64,000 nt of DNA from Siderastrea siderea (lineage: Eukaryota; Cnidaria; Anthozoa; Scleractinia; Rhizangiidae), in NCBI GenBank assembly GCA_964030785.1, contig OZ034970.1, forward strand, positions 1,422,911 through 1,486,910, in the 5' to 3' direction. The position numbers were made by a program, and so were the translations under genes. Under the pieces are notes generated by a model. That model was not told the origin of the DNA and ran no database searches. It saw only the letters and a program-made list of their open reading frames with translations. Below are positions 56,519 to 64,000 of the stretch, in pieces (the first letter of the stretch is position 1; each line of letters begins with the position of its first letter).

Positions 56519-56893
56519 CTACCCTGTACCCCCTTTCACGCGTTTACTATCCTTTTCAAAGATGCCAAAAGCATAGATCGTATGCGCTTTTTTAGCAATT
56601 TGATAATTGCGTTGCAACAATTGAAGCGTGTAAAAATGAGTAGGCATCCGTTTCCCTAGTTTCTGAGCCGCCTGGTGAAGATGTGGGTTGGCAAGCATCA
56701 ACACTTCCACCGTGGAAGGCGTGATGAATTGGGCTCGAGGATGGTTAGGGGGGACCAGGACTTCCACTTGCATACCAAACTGTTTGGCCATTTGTTTGAC
56801 CAATTCGTCGGTGCCTGTGGCTCCCCCGGTGTACACCACATGCCCATGGCCAATTTGGAGTTCCAGGGCCTCGAGATCTTGTTCTCCGATCAT
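56519..56893 (-). pseudogene. SLOG-like gene, 3'-truncated copy
   Basis: The first ~125 codons from ATG 56893, including YTGGATGTDELVKQM, nearly identical to 42063-42437; the rest is lost at the fragment's left edge (~56507). The binding loop is unchanged. Confidence 0.7.
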
Positions 56894-56894
56894 G

Positions 56895-57107
56895 TCATTC
56901 GTTGGGAAAAATGTATCCCGTGTCAGGTCCCACAATGGCTAGAATCTCGGCTGGAGTCAACCCTAAGGCCAAAGCCAAATCAATGAGGTGATGATGTCGA
57001 CACTGCTGGAACTTGAAGCCCGCCGCCAGACCTCGTTTGACACGTTCGGCCAGATACTCGTTGTCTGAGGCAAAGTCGTCCCGTTTGAGATCTTGGTAGT
57101 AGTCCAT
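56895..57107 (-). CDS. Small helical protein, copy of 41849 gene
   Basis: 70 codons, open, differing from the main copy by a few substitutions (DN for DD, FKF for FTF). It keeps the same promoter and spacing to the SLOG gene. Confidence 0.5.
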   Translation of the reverse strand: MDYYQDLKRDDFASDNEYLAERVKRGLAAGFKFQQCRHHHLIDLALALGLTPAEILAIVGPDTGYIFPNE

Positions 57108-57292
57108 CTACTTTGAATGACGAGCCGGAAACAAAGGGAGCTCCTTAAATAGGGGCAGCTGACCAATGGGAACACGAGAGGTCCTTCTATGGTCATGAAA
57201 AGGTGGGAAATCTGACCAATCACGTGAGGCCCCAGGAAGGGTTCAGGGGTATAAAAAGCCATGCACCGTGGGGGTGAAACAACCTTAGCAGG

Positions 57293-58232
57293 ATGTCCAC
57301 TGATTTGCACTATGGCAATGTCTCTCCAGCGCGTTATCCCAATCCGGGTCGGAAGAGAAAATCGACCAAAAGCGTACACCCTACGGGGAAGAAGAAGAAG
57401 GAGAAAGAGAATGACCCGGTGGTGACGCCCGAGGACTGTGAGGTCGTGGAAGACACGCGAGCCGCTGTGGAAGACATGATGAAAGAATTGAATGACATGG
57501 TGGAGCAATCCGTCCAAACACCACCGCCACCTCAATTCACATTGACGACCGTGTATCACCAAGCCCAAGACCTCCTTGCACCCAGTTTGGTGGACTATAT
57601 GGTGTGCCCTTGCCACGACGTGCGTTTGGAGGCCCGTCAATCTCAAAAAGGATGGCCCTATGTCAAATGTCTCATCCAACCGTGTTTGCTGTTTTGTGGT
57701 CAAGACCAAGCCCCAGACTATATGAAAGCCGTGTATAGTCAACCTCATCCAGAAGTGTGTGACATGTGGAGTTGTTTGCAGTGCTTTTGCCGTGAGCCCG
57801 CCACGCTTCAACAGAGCCATTCCACCACCAACCCCGATTGCTTGTTTTTGACCTGTTCCAAGAAAAAGTGTCACTTCTTCTGGTGGGCTGATCAACCGTT
57901 GGGTCCCAAGTACTGGAGTTGGGTTCATGACCATCACCCCAAAAAAAGCTGACCCACTCGCTGAACCGCCTTTGTCGACCCGTGATGCACAAGGGTATCC
58001 CAAACGGTGGAGTGGACATCCCAGGCCCACCACCTCGAGTCAGAAGGAAAGAGGACGTGGAACAAGAACGCCCCCTGACAGACTATGAGAAACAGTTGCT
58101 GCGAGAAATTCAAGATCTCAAGAACCGTCAAGAGGTGATGGTGGCTCCACCTCCACCCAAGTACAGTGACTCTGTAGAGAACTGACAGAAAGGTCTAGAG
58201 ACGATCACCCATGACCGTCTTGGTCTCTTTTA
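57293..58232 (+). pseudogene. GRF-type zinc-finger protein, nearly complete copy
   Basis: ATG 57293 lies ~35 bp below TATAAAAAG (57250-57258). Residues 1-40 are basic (GRKRKSTKS, GKKKKEKE), then an acidic helix, then two Cys-rich parts: CPCHDVRLEARQSQKGWPYVKC and CFCREPATLQQS...CLFLTCSKKKCHFFWWAD. The last ends like GRF zinc fingers, which bind single-stranded or structured nucleic acid in replication and repair proteins. A frameshift in an A-run near 57943 and TGA at 58183-58185 damage the tail, which in the main copy reads on. Ancestral length about 310 residues. Confidence 0.65.
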
Positions 58233-58278
58233 AGAAATGTATAAAGGTCCATGTAGTACGAATAAAATTAGTGTGACC

Positions 58279-58646
58279 ATGGAGTCTGTGTGGTTGTGTT
58301 ATGCGTGGGAGGGTCTCTTGTCTCTGGTTCAATGGCAATGTCATCAAACCCTTTGCCAAGTGTTATATGATCACCAACCAGGCGAACCAATCCCCATTCC
58401 CCCCCTTGTCCCGAGGACACGCCTCCTCTCCACGTCTTTGAAGAAAGCCAGGTGCATCTCAACCTGTATCGATGGGTGGTGTTTGTCTTATGGTTAAAAG
58501 CCCACCCGAAAGCCTGGCAATGGTATCGAACCATTCAAAAGGCGCACCCGCGTACCGTCCCTTCCATACCCGCCTTATGGGATGAGTGTCAGAAGATATG
58601 GCACCTCGCAAGAAAAAAAAGCTCGATGTCTCACAACAATGGTTGA
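58279..58646 (+). pseudogene. Copy of the hypothetical gene upstream of integrase
   Basis: ATG 58279 starts ESVWLCYAWEGLLSLVQWQ, giving the N-terminus missing from the main copy. A C-run with two extra bases (near 58400) shifts the frame. Different lesions in the two copies together show what the intact gene looked like. Confidence 0.5.
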
Positions 58647-58872
58647 GCCGTTACCATGATCCTAGAGCCCCCGGCAGTTTAGGAGGCGTGCAACGGTTTG
58701 CCAAGGCCCATCACCTCCCCTTGAAAAAAGCCCAACGCACCTTGGAAGGGGATTTGGCCTACACGTTACATAAACCGCGACGTCGTCGTTTTCCCATTGT
58801 GCCTGTGATTGTCGGGGGATTGGATGATCAATGGGTGACGGATTTGGTGGAAGTCCAACCCTTGGCCAAGTA
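58598..58872 (+). pseudogene. Integrase N-terminal fragment
   Basis: ATG 58598 starts APRKKKKLDVSQQWL and runs in frame into the rve core (GGLDDQWVTDLVEVQPLAKY), then is cut by the duplication joint. It supports ATG 40957 as the start in the main copy. Confidence 0.7.
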
Positions 58873-61518
58873 TATCACGTTCTTTGGTAATCACAGTGAG
58901 CTATAACGAAGAAGTTAACATGAGACTGTGCTAAAATATTTTCCTTGATATTTCCCCGTTCCCACTTTAATTTTATAAATAACGATTTTTCAGATTTTTC
59001 TTGCTAGCCTGTCACAGCGTTAACATTCACGTAGAACAATAAACGTGATAAAGCGCTTATGCTTTGTTTTTCATTCCATTCCTCGGGTGATCCATTCCTT
59101 GGGTGATAGGTGACTAGAATTGACATCGTTTCTTGCAAAAACAATCCAACAAGTCCTACGTACGTTTCTTCAGCTTTCTTCTTGTCAAACCCATTTTCTT
59201 CACGAATCGGTTGATCGCACGCCGATCATGATTCGTTTTCCCGTTGCATACTCCATCCACTCCTGAATTTCGTCCTCGTACACTTCGGGATATTGCCAGA
59301 TTTATACTCGTGGTGAATAACATGTCGTATGCTATTTTCAGGTCAGAAAAGCTAGAATTTTTACTTCACACTTCGGTTTAACTTATTCACGAGAATAAAC
59401 GCAAGCTTACCATCCACCGCATAGGATAATCCACCGAGCGGGTATTTATTTCTGAAGAAATGTCGAAATTTCTTTACAAATATCTACCAAACGTGAAGTA
59501 TTCTTGCAACATCAACGACTCTAAAGCCTCTTACTAGTCAATATATGACTCACCAGCGCAAGTTTACGGGATAATTTGGCGCTATCTTTATTCCTTCGAG
59601 CTCAATTCAATTGCGGTAATATCACACACTTTCCATATAAGGTATGATTGACGGAAGCGTATTGCAAAGTGCTCAGAGGTGTTTTGAAAAGAGAAGTCGC
59701 GTAGTAGTGAAAATGGTGGTAATAAATGCCAGAGTTTTTGTTAATTTTTGCTGGACCAATAATAATATCGAGACAGGGAGGCTAAACAAGCATTACTCAA
59801 AAGAGGTAGCTTCTTTTTTAAGCATAGGAAAGCATCAATATAAAATTTGTGGCGGGGCTAGTATCGTTTGGCATATGAAGGAAAGCATTCACTGTTTCTC
59901 AAAGACGGACATATCAATACTTAGAAGGATGTGACAAGGCAACATGGCAAACCCCCTTAACCCTTTAACCCCTGATATATAATGAGTATTCTCCTAACTG
60001 TTCTCCATACACTTCTTTTGGAAACTAGTAAGGAGGATTTGTCTAAATATCAAAACACCTCACCCTTGGTGATCACATTCGTTATTCTCATCACTTGAAT
60101 GTTTGACCAAGTAGTGATAATGTAAAGAGACATTTTATTTTTGTCACTTCACTAACACCTCCCTTACACTGTTAGATCCGAGTTTACATTCCAGGTTGGT
60201 AGGTATTTTTTATCACAGCTTCCACTCATAAGCAGGTGTTTTAATCTATAACTCTTTCCGTTTGGGAGAAATCTAAAGTGCAAGGTCACCGACATTTCAC
60301 TCGATTGAAGAAGATGGAGAAACAACATTAACGTAGTTAGAGATGTAGAGAGTGAAAAAAAATCTGAAAGGTATCCATTTTGGCTCGGCTGGGTGGCTGA
60401 TCAGTCGACTTAGCGCTTTAATAAAATTAAGCCTAATTATGTAATAGATGATATTTAGTGAAGGTCACAAGCTCGAAGGGTCGTTGGCTCGCCAATTAAT
60501 GACAAGCAACCAAGCCAGCTTGACAGTATACCAGAAAAGTGGCCCTGTATTCTTAAGGTTAGCCTCGGTTTAAATTAAAATCATATCTTGAAAGGATTCG
60601 TCAAAAACAAACATTAAACAACTTCTCCCATCCGTTCATGTTTATCGTGATCGGCCGCCATCTTGTAACCCACTCTGCTGAGTGGCCACTCCACATTCTA
60701 CTTCGGGGGCTGGCCGCCTGGGACCTTTTCCCGCCTTGCACTGGGATCTTATTGGGGAGGACGGGGTGGGGGAAGACCCCTCGCGACATATCTGGGGTTG
60801 TTGCTAAGGGAATTTTGCGGATGGTATTTTGTCATACGCTGTTTTCCAGTGTTTTGTGCCACTAGATTGATGAAATGTACGAGGATGAACACCTGAATTT
60901 TAAAAATCAACATGGGTACACTACGTACGTCCCCAACCACGCGTTAGCCCGTGAGGAAAAAAAATCCCTAGATGTCATGGGGTAGAGTTCCAATTATTTT
61001 TTTCCGCTCAGTCTACACGCATTCGTCTCTTATTGCCACTTGTTAACTGTAGATAAGAACTAGACTGTCGAAAAGTGCATTTTAAACTTGAATTTGTAGT
61101 TTACTTTTGAAAACAATTATACTTCATCAGCTGTCAAGGCCTTTTGTCAAGATCTGTATTATTATTGATGTTATTATTACTATTATATATAAATGTCAGG
61201 TACTTGAGTTTTTTGGCTCCCTGCAGATTGCGTTATTCAATCCAATCCAATCTTTTGAAACTGGTGAGCGTTGAATAACTGGAGCAAATTATCAACAAAT
61301 CTATTAATATCCTAAGTCTAACATCTGGGTCAGGCGAGGATTAGCTATGACCCGATCGTCTACTCTGGGTGGATGGCTCATGCATATATCTCGTGGTTAA
61401 TATTATATTTCATGAATACCATCAGTATCATCTGCAAGTCTTAAGCAACCAAATGTGGCTATTCTTCCCTTTCAACATACAACCTCCATTTACAATTGTC
61501 TTCATTTAGACATACGAA

Positions 61519-61726
61519 ATGGCTATACCCCCAGAATCTGAAGTGAGCCGTTACAGGAAAATATCTTGACTTTTTAGAGGGAAGAGCTTCAAAGACAGTT
61601 CATTTTCCTGGGTTGTATGTGTTTGCTCAGCGGTTTGTAATGCTGTTAACCTGGGGTTTGCGCTCAGCTTTGGCGTTCTGTTTCCCGAGCTGATGCAATA
61701 TTTTGATGAGACAAGAGAAAAAACAG
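61519..61726 (+). pseudogene. SLC16-like exon 1 paralogue, second copy
   Basis: Same as 55231-55438, including the in-frame TGA (61567-61569). Confidence 0.73.
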
Positions 61727-62390
61727 GTCAGTAATAATAATTATTCTAAAATATGGCTAATCTCGATTACTCGTGACAAGTTACGTAACTCAAGAGTATG
61801 GCTTAAACTTCTTGGATTCCAGTAGACGCTAGCTGAATTTCTCATGAGCACATTTTGTTCTGTCAGGATATTACCACTGATGGACTACTTTATCCTAAAT
61901 GCTGTGGAGTAGTTTGTTTACGCGAGTTATAGCAAAGAGATCTTACTCTCATGTCGTGTTTTAGTTCCACAAGTATAAGCTTGGGGTGACAAATGTGTGC
62001 TCAGTCAAAATAGGGCGATTAATGTCAAAAAAGGCGATTTATATTCGAAGTAAATTTTATAATGCTTTAGGGACAGATATTGTGGCAAGTTACTCAGAAA
62101 AAGGGAGCAGTTATCGGAAGCAAACTGGTACTCGAGGAAATAAGTTCAATCACTTCACTTTCTTATTCTTATTCAGGCCTGAATATTGCCCATTAATTAG
62201 AATACACTCAGTGCTGCTTGAATGTAAATTTTAAAGCGCAAAATATCAATCTTAGCTTTTGGAGCTGACTGTTAGTTTCTCTGCAAACTGATCAGTTTTT
62301 CCTGGCAATTTTCATAGAGCGCGATCTATTCAAATGAAGCGATAAAGAATTCTTTACTTACCTCTTACTTCATAAATGTGTAGAGGAAAT

Positions 62391-62592
62391 GACGTTTATG
62401 ACATCTTATTCACAAGTTAAGCCTTATTAGAATTGTAAGACGGCAAAATATCATCCAGCCTCAGCTAAACGACCTCGGTCTTGGGGTGGATTTTTGTCTA
62501 GATTTTCGACCACTCTCACGACAAAATGGAATAAAATTAGTAAATTAAAATTCTAATAAGGCTTAACTTGTGAATAAGATGTCATAAACGTC
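62391..62592. repeat. Perfect 44-bp inverted repeat, second copy
   Basis: Same palindrome as 56104-56305, in duplicated unit 2. Confidence 0.85.
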
Positions 62593-62793
62593 AGAACTTG
62601 GCCGTTTTAAAAAGTACATTACCAGAATTTTTTTTATAAAGGTTACGTCAACAACGGAATCAATACGCCATTATCTCGCCCGTTCTTTCGTTCCTAGCCC
62701 CGCTACATTAATATTTATTTTCGTGAGTGGTTAACTGTTATCCAATCTTGCAAAACATATTAAGCTATTTTCTAAATATTTAACGGTTTTGGC

Positions 62794-64000
62794 CAATTGC
62801 ACGGTCTACCCTGTACCCCCTTTCACGCGTTTACTATCCTTTTCAAAGATGCCAAAAGCATAGATCGTATGCGCTTTTTTAGCAATTTGATAATTGCGTT
62901 GCAACAATTGAAGCGTGTAAAAATGAGTAGGCATCCGTTTCCCTAGTTTCTGAGCCGCCTGGTGAAGATGTGGGTTGGCAAGCATCAACACTTCCACCGT
63001 GGAAGGCGTGATGAATTGGGCTCGAGGATGGTTAGGGGGGACCAGGACTTCCACTTGCATACCAAACTGTTTGGCCATTTGTTTGACCAATTCGTCGGTG
63101 CCTGTGGCTCCCCCGGTGTACACCACATGCCCATGGCCAATTTGGAGTTCCAGGGCCTCGAGATCTTGTTCTCCGATCATGTCATTCGTTGGGAAAAATG
63201 TATCCCGTGTCAGGTCCCACAATGGCTAGAATCTCGGCTGGAGTCAACCCTAAGGCCAAAGCCAAATCAATGAGGTGATGATGTCGACACTGCTGGAACT
63301 TGAAGCCCGCCGCCAGACCTCGTTTGACACGTTCGGCCAGATACTCGTTGTCTGAGGCAAAGTCGTCCCGTTTGAGATCTTGGTAGTAGTCCATCTACTT
63401 TGAATGACGAGCCGGAAACAAAGGGAGCTCCTTAAATAGGGGCAGCTGACCAATGGGAACACGAGAGGTCCTTCTATGGTCATGAAAAGGTGGGAAATCT
63501 GACCAATCACGTGAGGCCCCAGGAAGGGTTCAGGGGTATAAAAAGCCATGCACCGTGGGGGTGAAACAACCTTAGCAGGATGTCCACTGATTTGCACTAT
63601 GGCAATGTCTCTCCAGCGCGTTATCCCAATCCGGGTCGGAAGAGAAAATCGACCAAAAGCGTACACCCTACGGGGAAGAAGAAGAAGGAGAAAGAGAATG
63701 ACCCGGTGGTGACGCCCGAGGACTGTGAGGTCGTGGAAGACACGCGAGCCGCTGTGGAAGACATGATGAAAGAATTGAATGACATGGTGGAGCAATCCGT
63801 CCAAACACCACCGCCACCTCAATTCACATTGACGACCGTGTATCACCAAGCCCAAGACCTCCTTGCACCCAGTTTGGTGGACTATATGGTGTGCCCTTGC
63901 CACGACGTGCGTTTGGAGGCCCGTCAATCTCAAAAAGGATGGCCCTATGTCAAATGTCTCATCCAACCGTGTTTGCTGTTTTGTGGTCAAGACCAAGCCC
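62794..64000 (-). mobile_element. Partial Maverick copy in unit 2, cut by window end
   Basis: Repeats the fragment from 56507. It includes the truncated SLOG gene (63180-62806, minus) and the 70-residue gene (63394-63182, minus). Confidence 0.88.
63580..64000 (+). CDS. GRF-type zinc-finger protein, partial at window end
   Basis: Second copy of the gene at 57293, open for 140 codons to the last base. It holds the basic N-terminus and the first Cys-rich part; the remainder lies outside the window. Confidence 0.55.
   Translation, partial: MSTDLHYGNVSPARYPNPGRKRKSTKSVHPTGKKKKEKENDPVVTPEDCEVVEDTRAAVEDMMKELNDMVEQSVQTPPPPQFTLTTVYHQAQDLLAPSLVDYMVCPCHDVRLEARQSQKGWPYVKCLIQPCLLFCGQDQA

Larger units (their letters stand above)
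52586..58872 (+). repeat. Tandem duplication, unit 1 (6,287 bp)
   Basis: Repeats from 58873 with only a few differences (for example an extra A at ~60961, a missing G at ~62119, T for G at ~61091). It contains the right part of the foldback element, a decayed transporter exon, a 44-bp perfect inverted repeat and an inverted Maverick fragment. The joint at 58871-58877 falls between integrase sequence and foldback sequence and shares TAT. Confidence 0.93.
56507..58872 (-). mobile_element. Partial Maverick copy, opposite orientation
   Basis: Matches 40655-42460 of the main element in inverted orientation, from the SLOG gene middle to the integrase core, with about 95% or better identity and an extra ~575 bp in the zinc-finger gene. 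It has no terminal repeats and is cut at both ends, on the right by the duplication joint. Its lesions differ from those of the main copy, so it is a separate insertion or a fragment of one. Confidence 0.88.
58873..64000 (+). repeat. Tandem duplication, unit 2, runs off the window
   Basis: The first 5,128 bp of a second unit, offset 6,287-6,288 bases from unit 1. Near-identity over the whole length means a very recent duplication, two allelic copies laid end to end, or an assembly error. Confidence 0.93.

Noticed and set aside
56963..58033. 356-residue minus-strand frame opposite the zinc-finger gene
   Set aside because: It runs antisense through a gene with a TATA box and Cys-rich motifs, and contains promoter DNA; it is a shadow, as is its copy at 63250-63996.

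Overview
The window looks like animal, most likely cnidarian (probably stony coral), nuclear DNA. This is inferred from an intron-split SLC16-type transporter, many short palindromic MITEs, AT-rich non-coding flanks and the kind of mobile elements present; no marker gene fixes the species.

Left flank (1-17576). A four-exon monocarboxylate-transporter-like gene (SLC16 family) runs on the + strand from 517 to 12486. Its 9.2-kb first intron is full of repeats: a piggyBac-like MITE/120-bp satellite composite, a Mutator-like MITE with a perfect 9-bp target duplication, and palindromic MITEs. Then come microsatellites, a hAT-like MITE, a minus-strand FASTK/RAP-like repeat-protein gene with two opposite frameshifts (13830-15536), and a purine-rich minisatellite (15.7-17.0 kb).

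Centre (17583-45337). This is a complete Maverick/Polinton (adintovirus-like) integrated element. It has ~320-340-bp terminal inverted repeats and a perfect 6-bp target duplication, CATTTA, on both sides. It encodes a protein-primed family B DNA polymerase, a phospholipase A2-like protein, Arg-rich core proteins, a membrane protein, a packaging ATPase, an adenovirus-type cysteine protease, a double-jelly-roll major capsid protein, three related penton-like proteins and a chromodomain integrase. Accessory genes include a SLOG/Rossmann-fold protein, a GRF-type zinc-finger protein, a basic-plus-acidic putative transcription activator and a helical protein with a faint BH1-like segment. Most of the conserved genes carry frameshifts or nonsense codons, so the copy is decayed as assembled. 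A 7.1-kb Ty3/gypsy retrotransposon (26273-33350; nearly identical LTRs, CATG target duplication) sits inside it.

Right flank (45344-64000). Here are further MITE-like inverted repeats, a decayed gene of a repetitive family ending in a tesmin/TSO1-like CXC domain, and a 6,287-bp tandem duplication (52586-58872, then 58873 to the window end). Each duplicated unit carries a decayed copy of the transporter's first exon and an inverted fragment of a second Maverick copy. That fragment keeps a nearly whole zinc-finger gene that the main element has lost by deletion. The two units differ at only a handful of bases.

The Maverick genes appear to be expressed from their own small promoters: TATA boxes about 30-50 bp upstream of start codons, recurrent CACGTG and CCAAT motifs, and clustered CGGAAGT/TGACGTCA sites in the terminal repeats.
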